DNA of 64,000 bases from Pezicula radicicola (lineage: Eukaryota; Ascomycota; Leotiomycetes; Helotiales; Dermateaceae), in contig PDUO01000022.1 in assembly GCA_003008705.1 (NCBI GenBank), forward strand, positions 396,549 to 460,548, given 5' to 3'. The notes under the pieces are model-generated. The model was not told where the DNA came from and made no database searches. It was given only the letters and a program-made list of their open reading frames with translations. Shown piece after piece: positions 21,066 to 33,364 of this stretch; positions within the stretch are counted from its first letter, which is position 1, and every line of letters starts with the position of its first letter. The position numbers were made by a program, and so were the translations under genes.

Positions 21066-23403
21066 TCAAACCCATGGAAGATCCATAGACGCGTCTAAAT
21101 TGCCGAAGGCAAGATTTCCGGTTATGTCTACTAGGTTTCCCCCACTCAAACTAGTATTGCTCCATTCAAAGTCATTGACTAGTGGGGATAAATTCTGTTG
21201 GTCCACCATCTCACCAACCGCAAGTCGGGCTGGAGATAAGGTCACATTTGCCGACGATATTTCGGCGTATTGTAGACTTGATAAATCGATTAGCGCTCCC
21301 AGAGCGCCATCGTTGTGTGCGTGAGCAAAGATAGGGCCCGTAGCATTATTCAGACAACTTCCTCTATTACCGCTAGAGCATCTATCCGGTATCCTATCCA
21401 CAATTTCGGATTGCTTCTGCGTGTTGTATCTCTCTCTAAAAGAAGCTAAAGTTTTAGATGAGATTGCATCAAAGTCGTCCCTTGTTCGCTTAGCAGAAGG
21501 GAAACGTTCAACCATGGCCCATAATACCGTAGCACATGCGTGGATAGACGACTCAACAGACTGTGCAGTAATTTTCTTTTGAACTTCTGCCGAGTGACCA
21601 AAACAGTATAGGAGCGTCGTTCCCGCTGCGAACAAATTATGAACAGCTTGCCAGAAGAGTCTTAATTTATTTTGGCGGTAGAGTTGCCTATAGAGGCCAA
21701 TGATGCGTGATGCGGCTTGCGCAAGTAACAGCATTGAAGATTCGCAAAGTTTCGGGATAAATGGAGACGGTTTGAGGAGGAATATTATGGCTTGATAATA
21801 GGAGAGATGTAAAACTTCAGGAGGAGCAATGTAGCTTGGCGCCATGTCTCGTGGCGTTGATGCGAGCCACTGGCCGAGCCTTTCTAGCATATCCTGCTGC
21901 CATGCTGTGTAGTCAATTGATAAGTATGCGCTAGGTCGACGTTGGTGGAGGATACAATGCATTTCGGACTGCAGTCGTCGGTAGCGGAAGTAGTGTAAGC
22001 TGAAAATCTTCTTCCCTGGTGGATCAAGCCCAGTACTTATGATGCCATTTTCGGTAATATTCTCATCTGGTTCAGGTGATGGAAACTAGATCCTTGTGAA
22101 CACCACAATCAGGACCCTAGCAAGAACTCAAAACTTACCTGTACATCAATTGCCTCATCTGCCAATCCAAAAGGCCTTCCCAAGAACCAAGCGACATTCC
22201 TATCCATAGAATATGCAACCCAGAAGACTCGTCTCCTGGTATCTAAGACTAGAGCATCGACTTTATCTGGCTCTGGATCCTGATGTAGTCCTTGCTCTAC
22301 TGCAAGACGTAAAGCCATTCCGACAATTTTCCAGGTACCCAAGAAGCTTGGATGTAGATACGTGTAATTGGCAATGAGAAGTAAAGATTGTACGCTCTCA
22401 ACGTTTGGCGGCAAGCCGGTCTTGTCAAGGCAGTGAAGGGCTGCCGCATAATATCTTTCACAAAGCGACGTCGAAACACTGGCTGCATCTCTTTTCTGTA
22501 GTGCCAACAGGGCAATGGAAAATACCATGTATGTAGATAACAACGCTCTTTGGCTGGTGATATCTATCTCGCATTCAATAGAGCTCTCCTGGTTACTGTA
22601 AGCGAGGTCTAACTGCTTGCGGAAACTAGGCTCATGAAGAATTGGAAAGCTAAAATTGGCAAGCTCAAAGAAAACAGTCGCTAGATGATCAGCCACACTT
22701 CTTTCTGGCAGGGATATGGGGGATGATTCGAGATCCTTCGGTGCCTCAAATGATCTATATGCCTGTATATTGGCAGTCGATTCCTGGTCCGAAGGTGATA
22801 ATCCATTCGTAGTATCATCCCACTGCAATTCCGCAAGAAATATCTGGGTGAAAGAGACACCACTTCCCGAGCCTAGATACAAATGATCTGATAACCTTTC
22901 ACCAGTCACATACACACCTGCAGCAAGGAGGTTCTCGGGGACTGGTCTCCTCGTAATATTTTGAAAAGTGTGTTCTTCACGATCTTTTTCTCGGAGGCTA
23001 ACCGCTCCGGGTGAGTCTGAGTCATGAATTCCGTGTCTCTCGAGTTGTATCTCCAGCCAAGCGACTCGCTCTTCGAGACTGTGAATGTAGCTATACCTCT
23101 TGAGTTAGAAAGCTGAACTTGCTCAAGGTTGATGAGAGTATTCCTGTTTCTACCTTCTAGGGGCAAGTTTCCTAGTCACAGCATCGTAACCAACACAATC
23201 GAGTCCTGCCTTATCGCATGGCTTGCATCTCTTCATAACAGTCAGTTGGTTTCCCTACCCACCTAAATTGATAGCTTCTGGGTCTGATGAGGACTCACCG
23301 GTAGTTTCAAGTCGCATTTTTGCTTTCTATGTCGACAACGTAAACATGCTGTCACGTTAGATCTGTTGAGGGCCTTACTATGCTGATGAGGGCCTGAAGA
23401 CAT
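21066..23403 (-). CDS. Zn2Cys6 transcription factor with fungal_trans domain
   Basis: A binuclear-zinc-cluster regulator of 719 residues. Exons 23403-23299, 23230-23154, 23096-22139 and 22085-21066 join in phase. The cluster is split by intron 1: ACLRCRHRKQKCDLKLP, then RCKPCDKAGLDC, giving all six cysteines with canonical spacing. A linker and coiled-coil dimerisation helix follow (YSYIHSLEERVAWLEIQLER). The fungal_trans region shows FELANFSFPILHEPSF, SALYLHCLDK-like helices, and the signature RRRVFWVAYSMDRNVAWFLGRPFGLADEAIDVQFPSPEPD. It lies between the MFS/ASST region and the oxoprolinase, both of which it could control; target unknown. Confidence 0.93.
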
Positions 23404-23835
23404 GATGTGTAACCTGTAGTAAACATCGACGTCAGGTTGTCGTCCCTTGCCATATCGATGTTATAAAGTGGAGATACCATAAGTGGGATGATTGGACTTT
23501 GGTGATTGCCATTTCATCGCCCCATGGGATAGATATCTTATAAATTGTCAGGGTTATTCTTAGTGTGTAATACCGTAAATGTTGCTTTTTAGGAGTTTTT
23601 TTAAGCTTAGGTATTTTATTAAAAGGTCGCTTAAACTATTGAATGGCTTACTAACATCAAACGAGTTACTTCAATTCAGAGCAATTAATACGATATACTC
23701 TTAGTCAGCATTATCTTCAGTCCATTTAATAACCCTCACCACATCGACAGAGGACGGAAGCAAGTTTCAATAGTATCAATACACTTTCTTTAACCAATTT
23801 GATAGTTGCCGATGCCGACCTCTTCGCCAAGCCAA
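23404..23835. other. Intergenic: Zn2Cys6 promoter and oxoprolinase 3' flank
   Basis: A 430-bp gap in which a tandem minus-strand arrangement places the oxoprolinase 3' end upstream of the regulator. The sequence is AT-rich, with a weak copy of the 18-bp unit near 23655 (ACGAGTTACTTCAATTCAG). No gene is seen. Confidence 0.5.
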
Positions 23836-26800
23836 TCAACCTTCATTTTGGGTAGCAGCAAAGTTATGCAAGCTCCCAGTTCCACGCCAATACTGTTCCT
23901 TCGGCTTTGGATTTTCAACATACTGAACCTCTATGCCATTAGGTTTCGGAATATCAGAAGGCAGAGCGCCCCATGCACCTCCTCCCGGAGTATGAACATA
24001 AATCATCTCCCCACAGTTCAACTCGATCATCCCTTTACCACCAACATTTACAACCCTATCCTTCCCGTTTTCCATCTTGAGAATAGCTAGGTTAACACCA
24101 CTCTTCCCTGGGCCGCCGCCTGCCATTCCATAGGGTCTGTGCACGCGTCTTTCGGAGCTTAGAGAGAATGTCATGGGAGCACGTGTCTGGAAACCTCGGA
24201 TTGCACCATTACCACCTGGATGGAGGCCTATGCCACCTGAGTCTGGACGAAGTGAGAACTGTTTGACGAGAACGGGATACCTCTTTTCGAGGACTTCGCA
24301 GTCGCTCACGCGTGTATTCGTCATATTCTATAATTCAAGTCAGACTCATTTCGACTTAATCGTCGGCCTCGCTTAGTGTCTAACAAACTCGCTAAGCGAG
24401 GCCGACGGATATGCTGAAGAATAAAGAAACACCAACTGTCAAAAATCTCCGGACATCTTATAACATAGAATTTCGTGACGAATATATGAACGATCACTCA
24501 CTGTGTGGACTCCTGAAGTTCCTGACCATGTTGGACCACCCCCAGAGCCCCCGCAGAGAGTCTCGCCATACATGAAGGTAAACCCAGCAAATGGTTCGCC
24601 CTTTTTGGCTTTGCTGCCACCGTACATCTGCACACTGTTCATGCAGCCTTGGCTAGCCGCGCAAGCTTTAAACGCTTTGAAGGCGACATCTGTAACCCGC
24701 TGACTTGTTAGTGAATTGCCGGTATAGACCGCAGCACCAGATGAAGGTGAAAGCACAGTGTTTTCTGGGATAATAATATTGACTGGATTCAAACAGCCTT
24801 GATTGAGTGGTATGTCCTCATTAATCATCGCTCTTAGAATGTAAATGATTGCCGAATAGACCAAGCTGGGAGGTGCGTTTCGATTGCCATAACTTTCAGG
24901 GCCTGTTCCGGTAAAATCAAAATCGGCGCTGCCTGTATCCTTGTTGATACGAACTTCAAGATGGATTTCAGTGCCGTCATCCAGAAAGTCTATTGCTTTG
25001 AGAGGACCAGGATTTGATGTAGCCACCTTCTTCAAGAATTCTCGTACGGCAAGTTCAGCTGTCTTTTGTATGGCTGCCATGTAAGACTGGACGACCTTAG
25101 TACCGTATTCAACAAAGAGTTCATCAATAAGGAGGGATCCACGTTGGTTGGCGGCTATCTGGGCTTTGAGATCGGACAGATTATCGCTAATACTATTTGA
25201 ACCTAAACACCCTGGGTATTGTGCAGGATCCTCCACTAATATTTTCGTGATCCCTACTCAAAGATCAATATCGCAGAACCTTGAAAGCAACTGCTTAGAC
25301 TAACCTTCTTCGTCAAAAATTCCCTGTGATGCTAGCTTGAAGGACTTTATAAGTGCGCCTTCTTGTTCCACAGAAGTACAATTGACATTGCCTGAGATAC
25401 CGCCTAGTCCGCCAATATCTCGGTGATGTCCTCTAGATGCCGTATAGAAGATGATTTCTTTCCCTTCAGTATCGAACACAGGCGTCACGACTGTAATATC
25501 AGGCAGATGTGTGCCACCAGCCTCTATAAGTGCGAAGTCAGTTACCATGACTAATCAGTCGTAAAAAGCAACAGTCTTACCAGGATGATTAGTAACTAAA
25601 ACATCACCCGGCTTCAAGGTTCCGAAGTTGACGTCATGCTGGTATTTGACAGCATTCTGCATGCTTCCCAGATGGACAGGTACGTGAGGTGCATTAGCTA
25701 CAAGTCCGCCATCTGGGCCAAATATAGCACAACTAAAGTCTAGCCGCTCTTTGATATTAAGACTAACAGCTGTCTTCTGTAGAGTCTTGCCCATTTGTTC
25801 GGCAATGCTCATGAATCGGTGACCGAACACAGATAGTTGCACAGGATCAATCACATCAGCACTTACTTTCTTCGGTGCACTTACACCAACATCGATGATG
25901 ATGTGCTCCTCAAGTATCAAGGCAGATGCATTAGGTACGATAATGATTGTCTGAGTCGCATCTAATATCGTTGCAGGTCCCTGATGAGTCAGTATGATAC
26001 ACTAAATACTCAAGATTCTGGGCTTACGGGGACGGTGACGCCTTTGGGAAGAGCTTCTAGCATGTATACAGAAGTTGAAACCCGACCAACTCCTTCAAAG
26101 TAAACTTGCGTATGTGTCTCTGCGGTTAATGGATTCACTATAGTGGTGTTCATTTTTGCCGCTGAAATGTTCTTTGCTATGCTTGTTTCCTTGATGGATG
26201 TTCCGTCAGTTGCCATCCCGCGAACGCGTAAGTCATCAACAAGTATTGGCCGGCCTGGGACTGTAAAAGTAAATTCTCTAAGATGGTGCTCGAGAAAGGC
26301 CTCCTCAAAGTCTCCGCTCGCAGGCTCTATGATCATAAGCGATGTATCTGTTCCTTGGTACCGGAGGTTAAGAAACTTCTCATACCGCAGGTTATCTTCC
26401 GTAAAGCCTTGGTCTAAAAGTTCATCTTTGACTTTTGATTGGATAGACGAGAGACGCTGGCGAATTCGAGGTAATGACTCCGTGCTGAGCATTTCTGAGC
26501 TAGGTTCAAGGGACTCAAGAACCACTTCTGCAAGAGCCATTCCGTAGGCAGAGAGAATCGATGAATACTTGTGGATAATTACAGTGCTGATGTTGAGATT
26601 CCTTGCTATGAGACAGGCATGCTGGCCTCCTGCTCCCCCAAATACAGCAAGGCGATGGCTCCGAGCGTCATAACCTCGACCTTCTGTGAGCGACCTAATC
26701 GGCCTGCACATACCCTCGTTAGCAACATTTAGAAAACTATCAACTTATTAGATATTGATTTGTTGCATAGAGGAGAACTTATGGGACGAACCCGACGGCA

Positions 26801-28608
26801 ATCTCTTCTGGGGAGAAGTTATTGCCTGTTCCTTCATTGACTTGCGCTGCGAGGTCGGAAAATTTAGTAGCTACAATCGCGGAGTCTAGAGGTTGATCTT
26901 CCGTCTCTCCAAATATTTTGGGGAAATAATCCGGCAGGAGTCTTCCCAAGAAAAGATTTGCATCACAGACGGTTAGTGGGCCACACTTCCTGTAGCATGC
27001 TGGTCCAGGATGAGCTCCTGCACTTTCAGGTCCCACCTTCAAGAGACCATTTTTGAAGAACAAAATCGACCCGCCTCCAGCAGCAACTGTATTTATGTCA
27101 AGTTGTGGCGATTGAATCGTGACTCCAGCAGTAGTTGTTTCGAAAACATGCTCATACTTTCCACTAAAGCGAGAAACATCTGTGCTGGTCCCGCCCATGT
27201 CGAACTAGCAAGTCTTTAAGTCAGCAAAGCTTCCTTCAGAACCCCCACAAGCAGAAAATGAAAAGCTGTCCCAGGAACATACCCCTATCACAGGTACCCC
27301 ATCGTTGTAATCGTAACTGGTCTTGGCATGCCCTACAACACCGCCAGCAGGGCCAGACAAAATGGCACGGAGTCCAGAAAAGCGCTTAAAATCAACGAGT
27401 CCACCATCGGATTGCATGAACTGACAACGTGTCTTAGATGAATTCAGACTTCCCTCAAAACCATCACTGAAACCTTCGATATAGCTCTTGACTGTTGGTG
27501 TTAAATATGCGTCGGCGGTAGCAGACATGCCACGCGGAACAAGTTTTATCATGGGAGTGAGTTGCGATGACAGAGAAACGTGAGTGAATCCGATTTCCTT
27601 TGCGATCTCAGCAATCTGCAATTCATGCTGTGGGAATGTGTATGAATGAGCAAGGCAGACTGCAATACTACGGTATCCTTCTTCAAACAAGCAGAGAAGA
27701 TCCTGGGTAACCTCGTTCTCATCTAAGGAGGTGTCAGCATTCGCATCATCGGTTCAAATGTTCCTATTGTGAGTCAAGTGGCATTGCTGGTGGATATTGC
27801 AACTTGCAAAAGCTCCATTTCTGAAGTTGGAAGGACTGATTACGTTGAAGTGATTGAAAGGCTACACCAGAGCTACGTAACTTCGTATCTTCAAATGGTT
27901 TTAGTAGCGCATAGAATTCCAAACACTTGTCTACTATTATGAATAATCATGAATTCAACTTACCAAGCGCCTTTAGAATACGTATAGGATCGCCACTGAG
28001 ACCCTGTACTACCGTTCCGATGTGTTTATCTTCAGCAAGGGCTGTGTCGACGGTCACGCGCTCATCAACTTCAATACTTTTTGAATAAAGGACATCAGGT
28101 TTCTTGATATGAAGATCGAATAGCTTGGGTCGCGTTTGATGTCCAATCTCTAAGAGTTGGCCAAAACCCTTCGTTATCAAAACGGCACAGCGTTCGCCTT
28201 TGCGCTCGAGCAGAGCATTTGTAGCAACTGTAGTTCCCATACGGATCGAAGCTGTGGTAAAACAATAAGTTTATGACCGTGGTTTAATTGCAATATTAAA
28301 GCGTCTTACAGATTTCCGTAGTATCTAGCTTGGTTCCTCGCGGAATGCTTTTACCTGTGGCAATCTCGAGGATTCGACGAATACCTTCCGTTGGTGCATC
28401 TTTATAGTTTGCCGGATCGACTGACAAGAGCTTGATAATGATATCTGGCCGACCTGGAACAATGCCAATACAATCGCAAAAAGTTCCACCACGGTCTTCA
28501 TCCTTATTAGCTTTGAGATTAACAGATATGGAGAGTATGGTATGTCAATGACTTACCTATATAGACTCGGATCTTTCCCTCCACGTTATCGTCCGTCCGC
28601 CCTGGCAT
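23836..28608 (-). CDS. OXP1: 5-oxoprolinase / hydantoinase family protein (HyuA-HyuB fusion)
   Basis: An ATP-dependent cyclic-amide hydrolase of about 1330 residues, close to the roughly 1280 usual for eukaryotic 5-oxoprolinase, which converts 5-oxoproline to glutamate in the gamma-glutamyl cycle. Ten exons join in phase: 28608-28557, 28510-28310, 28251-27964, 27722-27283, 27204-26792, 26736-26028, 25980-25581, 25550-25305, 25253-24502 and 24327-23836. HyuA half: DRGGTFCD nucleotide loop, [70 protein letters not shown]. HyuB half: [61 protein letters not shown] and HTPGGGAWG. The sequence before DRGGTF carries four extra residues from exon 2. It is divergent from an MFS transporter. Substrate could be 5-oxoproline or another lactam/hydantoin. 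Confidence 0.95.
24361..24407. repeat. Perfect 16-bp inverted repeat (hairpin) within oxoprolinase last intron
   Basis: CGTCGGCCTCGCTTAG (24361-24376) and its exact reverse complement CTAAGCGAGGCCGACG (24392-24407) are separated by 15 nt. They lie entirely in the last intron (24328-24501) and form a stable stem-loop in DNA or pre-mRNA. Confidence 0.85.
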
Positions 28609-29334
28609 GATGAAATTAGGTATGGTATGGAGAAACCGCGAAAGGAGAGCTAGCAAACAAAAAGACCACTTCAAGAATGTAACATATCCGAAGGTAAGAC
28701 TACATCATTTATTGAAGTAGTGAAGAATTGGCATTAAATATTCGGTGAGCCACATTGTGCATAGATCAAACCCGGACTTGGGCGATACCTGCCGCCATTG
28801 ATATCCGCGGAAGGTGAACAGCATCTGCTGCAATTGTCATCAAGTTTCCCGGCTTCGACAAATAGTAAGGGCACTAACCCGGCATCGAGCGTCTTGCCGG
28901 ACTTCGTGAGTGGATGATATTCGAGATAGTATTTTGATACGAAACTACCACGATGCCGTCGCCGATGTGCCGATAACCCCTGTACAGGCTAACGGACGAC
29001 GCCGTAAACGATGGCTGAGGAGTTTCGGCGATTGACGAACACTGCTACATACGCAAGGATACTCCGCGTCTTTCCCCTAACATATAACTGATATTGTAAG
29101 AACCGAGAGACCTTATCACCATGCCATTATCTTCTCCTAAGCAGAAATTGAAATCTCTCCACTGTTTACCTTCGTCAACGTCCGAAAAGCGTCCCCTAGA
29201 CTCGTCAAAGCCCGCCATGCAACAGATAAAGCATGCTCTGATGCTGACCTTCAAGACCATAAATCATCAACGAGCCGACTGGTGGAAGGAAACTTGGGGT
29301 CAACCTCTTTGAATCGAAGAAATTTCACATCACT
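28609..29334. promoter_or_regulatory. Divergent promoter of the oxoprolinase and MFS genes
   Basis: A 726-bp shared upstream region. GATA-type sites (CGATAA near 28973, CTTATC near 29113) are present, in line with nitrogen control, but such short sites are common by chance. Short ORFs here are not convincing. Confidence 0.5.
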
Positions 29335-31242
29335 ATGGATGATTCGAAGGGAATTGAGGTAGTCGACGTTGGGAATGGTCACGTCTCAGCAGCTATCGAC
29401 GAGAAGCAGCTTGACGTAGCAGCTCGAATCCTTGCTGCTGCTCATGATGATCGCCCTGTAACACAAGAAGAATACGATGCCCTTAGACGCAAACTCGATT
29501 GGCGTCTCGTACCGATGCTGTTTGTCTGTTTACAACTTTCCGGATGGGATAAAGTTGTGGTAGGCACAGCAGCTGTTTATGGTATGAGAACAGATCTCAA
29601 TCTGTCAGGAACTCAGTATAGCTGGGTTGGCTCTATTATGTATTTTGGTATGCGATCCAGACATACATTTATACTTTGCCAGCTCACCAATCAACCCTAG
29701 CCTTCCTTCTCTGGATATTTCCTACTCTGTGGCTGCTCCAGCGTTTCCCCACGGGAAAGTACCTTGCTATCAATATTTTCCTTTGGGGAGTAGTATGTAC
29801 ACCCTAATATATATATTCTATAAGATACCCTGTTTTGGCCTTTTGAGGAACCTTTGCTGACTTGTATTGCAAAAAACTTTCAGGTTGAGATGTGCCACGC
29901 AGCATGCACAAACGCTACTCAGATTCTTATCTGCCGTTTCTTCCTAGGAATGTTCCAATGTTGTGACTTGCCAACTATGGTCATTATCAGTACCATGTGG
30001 TGGAAGAAATCCGAACAGCCACTTCGTCTAGCCGTGATTTGTGCCGTCACATCCTCGATTGGCAATGGTCTCATATCTTATGGTTTTGGTCACGTAACTC
30101 ACGGCTCACTTCCCAAATGGAAATACATATTTCTTGCGCTCGGAGGCTTCACTGTCTTATACGGAATTCTGATGTTCTTCATCTTACCTGATTCTCCTGA
30201 AAATTGCAGGTGGATTTCGGAGAGGGAGAAGGTTGTTGCAGTAGAGAGATTGAGAGATGAAAAGTTGGGTATGGACACCTCGACTTGGAAATGGCATCAA
30301 GCCCGTGAAGCGATCACGGATTGGAAGAACTGGATCCTGTGGTTCTATTTTATAGCTGTCAATATTCCCAATGGTGGCCTGATCTCAGTGAGCTCTCAAA
30401 AATCTCAACTTCCCACAATCCACTTCCGTCTTTCGAGATATATAACTAATCTATATCTTAGTTTACAACTATCGTAATAACAACCTTTGGGTTTTCCTCT
30501 GAGAACGCATCACTTATGACAATACCAACAGGTAGATTTTCCTTCCATAAGTCGTCTTATTGAATAATGTCTCACATTAACTGTACAGGCGTTATGTCAA
30601 CTCTGTCCGGAATATTGTTCAGCTACTTTGCTGGCCATACTAGGAAATATCGATCTCTGGTTGCTGTTGCCAGCTTGGTAGTTCCACTTGTTGGAACGAT
30701 TGTCATTCACAGTATGAGCATTTAGCCAACATTGTACCTTCTAATTTAGAACCAAGAATTGGCTAATTATAGTTGTAGCAACCGAGCGTAGCAACACAGC
30801 TGCACAGCTTATCTCAATATACATGCTTTACGGCTACTGGGTTTGTGACCCCTTTTAGTAGACCTTATCCTCAGTTAATGACTTGACTTAGGCACCTTAC
30901 GTAGTTGGACTTTCACTTTTTCAAGCCAACACAGCTGGTAGAAGCAAGAAAACAGCTGTTAATGCTATGGATTACTTTGCCTACGCAGTAGGAAATATAA
31001 TTGGACCTCAAACATTTGTGGCAAAACAAGCACCTGATTACACTGGAGCTATTGTGGCTATGATGCTTTGCTATTCTCTTAGTATGGTTTTAGCTGTCGC
31101 CTATGGGCTAGTATGTTGGTGGGAAAATGACCAGAGGGATAAAGAAATGCAGGTCATAGGTGGAGAAATGGGAGATGAGCATGCTATGGATTTCTTAGAC
31201 TTGACTGACAAGGAGAACAAAAGTTTTCGCTACACTACTTGA
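29335..31242 (+). CDS. MFS transporter, Dal5/allantoate-permease type, next to oxoprolinase
   Basis: A 506-residue 12-TM permease. Exons 29335-29647, 29701-29792, 29884-30387, 30462-30531, 30589-30711, 30773-30840 and 30892-31242 join in phase. It carries a 65-residue cytosolic leader, LRRKLDWRLVPMLFVCLQLSGWDKVVVG, FPTLWLLQRFPTGKYLAINIFLWGVVEMCHAACTNATQILICRFFLGMFQ, and the late NYFAYAVGNIIGPQTF-like block (MDYFAYAVGNIIGPQTFVAKQAPDYTGA) typical of the Dal5 family. The usual LDR of TM1 is replaced by SGWDK. The divergent pairing with a 5-oxoprolinase-family enzyme suggests it imports the cyclic amide that enzyme opens; this is inference from position. Confidence 0.93.
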
Positions 31243-31347
31243 GCGTGTGTAGCCGTGTCAATTCAATACTTCTAAAAGCCTTCACGGATATGTTATAATA
31301 CATCTAAAATACATCTCAAACAACATAGTAGATAATTTAGATCAGTG

Positions 31348-31620
31348 CAGTGTTGCTAACAATATATCGTTAATATTGTTTATGTATTATTTACATAAAA
31401 AGGTCTATGCACTATTATACTCGGATGTACTTCTTATACTACTTTATAATTATTACAAAAAAAAATTATATCTTTATTCTTGCCGAACTTATTAGAGACG
31501 ATTTTTATAAAGAACTTTAAGTTGAGCCTACGTCTTTATATTGATGTACGTTCAACAAGGGTATTTATACGGGAACCAAAGCCGCGCAATACGATATCGC
31601 CCATATTGTTAGCAACACTG
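31348..31620. mobile_element. hAT-like MITE, 273 bp
   Basis: Perfect 18-bp terminal inverted repeats, CAGTGTTGCTAACAATAT (31348-31365) and its complement (31603-31620), begin with CAGTG as in hAT elements. They are flanked by 8-bp near-identical direct repeats, GATCAGTG (31340-31347) and GGTCAGTG (31621-31628), seven of eight matching, the target-site length expected for hAT. The interior is AT-rich and non-coding. The element fills the gap between the MFS and Zn2Cys6 stop codons. Confidence 0.8.
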
Positions 31621-31632
31621 GGTCAGTGAGCT

Positions 31633-33364
31633 TTACACAAGTAGTACACGATATCCCAAATTCTCCATAGCATCAAACCAATCACAATGCCGAGCCTCCT
31701 GCTCACGAATCCTCCAACAAGTCGTCACAACCTCAAAAGCTCTCCTAGAAGTGCCAAAAACGAACCCACTTTTACACATCCCACCAGAAGAAGCCAAGTT
31801 ACAAAACGTATGATGTTGGTCTTTGCTAGCCATGCAACCTGCTATACAGAAAGGCCAGACGGCATTTCGAAGAAGGTCTGCTTCTGAGAGAGAATATAGA
31901 GCAGAGAGAGTTGAGGAGACCGCTTCTTGCATCTGCTTCGGGTTAGGTCCATGGAGTAGAACTTGGAGATAGACTTGGGCCGCACACGCAAACGCATGCG
32001 TGACTTTGTGAACCATCGTGTTTTCTTTGTTATTTCGAAGCTTAGTGTCAAGCTCTATAATGCCATGCTTGAGACGCTGTTCGATTGAGATGGCACGGTA
32101 TCTCAGATCCAGATCTTTAAGCACATGTCCCTGATATAGACGTCGCTTTGAATCCATCAGCACAGCTATTTCCCGTATCAGAATCATGGCCCAGTTTTCG
32201 CAGCCCATAATCTTCTGAAGCTGCAGCTTACTGTTGTCTCCAAGAATTTCGGCACGAATGTCGAAGCATTGAGGCCCCAAACCAGTTGAAACACACCCCA
32301 GAGTATCGAACCAGATGCACACGCTACTATAGAATATTATAGCGGCGTGATCGGCAAATGAAAGCGTGGAACGCACTATCTCAATTTCTTGCAGCTCTTG
32401 AGAACTCAGATCTTCCCTTTCCCGGGGTGGTTTTATGCAGAGCTTCATGATTGGACAATATACCCTTAGGAATGGTATAATATTGGGTAATGCCATGAGG
32501 TGCTTCTGCCAGTTTTCGATGCCGCCTTGGGCAACCTGTAAACTGTTTTAGTAGGGGAAGCATTTCTGGGTTACAGTATCGACTTACTTCTAGCATAGTT
32601 AAGTGGATGATGCACGCAAGGACTTCGATACTATGCTGTAACCCTTCTGTCTCGCCTTTGCCGACCAATTCTCCGAGATGATGTCGTAAACCTTGCAGAG
32701 CAAGAATATAGAACCGGTTCTGGTCAGTGAAAATCTTTGCTAGGCGACCGCCACCTCCTTTACAAGATCCGGATATTGCTTGGTGATATGCGGCGAGAGT
32801 AAGTGTAGAATCGTACAAGGGCTTAATTTGCATGAGCAAATGAAGGATCCAGCCTCTTCCTCCTTCCAAGCTCGAAGGGTTATAGAAGGGGAATTGCAAT
32901 GGAAATATGGTATCAAGGTAATGCATCAGCAGAAAAGACTCAAGCTGCGGGTCAGATGACCATGGAAGCTGGGATACTGGCGCTTTTCTCAAAAGAGAGA
33001 TTGGCGAATTTGGGGAGAATGTCTCATCGAACAACCCAGATTCGGAGGATTGGTGGAGACCCTTGGATATCGAGTTCCTAGAGGCTGAAGAAATTTTACT
33101 GTCTTTCAAGCCACGGCGGTCTTTGCTTGCCTGAACAGCCCGTATTGCCCGTGTCCGTCGTTGGCCATCCGTTGTCTCCCGGACGCCTTCCTGAATCTCT
33201 ACCAATATCGATTTCTCTCGTACCCCGCCATCCATCCAAAGCGGCTTTTCTCCATACCCATAGCAAGTTACCTTCAACCGTTTGCAAATTAAGCAATTAG
33301 GTTGCTCCGCAGGACACTTCTTCCGCCGAAGAGTGCATGTCCAACAGGCCCGTTTAGATGTCAT
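31633..33364 (-). CDS. Zn2Cys6 transcription factor, fungal_trans_2 type
   Basis: A zinc-cluster regulator of 559 residues from two exons, 33364-32588 and 32535-31633, joined in phase. The cluster is at the extreme N-terminus: ACWTCTLRRKKCPAEQPNC, then LICKRLKVTC, with all six cysteines. A basic linker of about 100 residues (QRRTRAIRAVQASKDRRG) follows, then the all-helical regulatory domain with LLMHYLDTIFPLQFPFY, GWILHLLMQIKPLYDSTLTLAAYH, and C-terminal RNAVWPFCIAGCMAS and EVVTTCWRIREQEARHCDWFDAMENLGYRVLLV, the standard end of this PF11951-type family. Convergent with the MFS gene; its stop lies 13 bp from a MITE. Target unknown. Confidence 0.93.
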
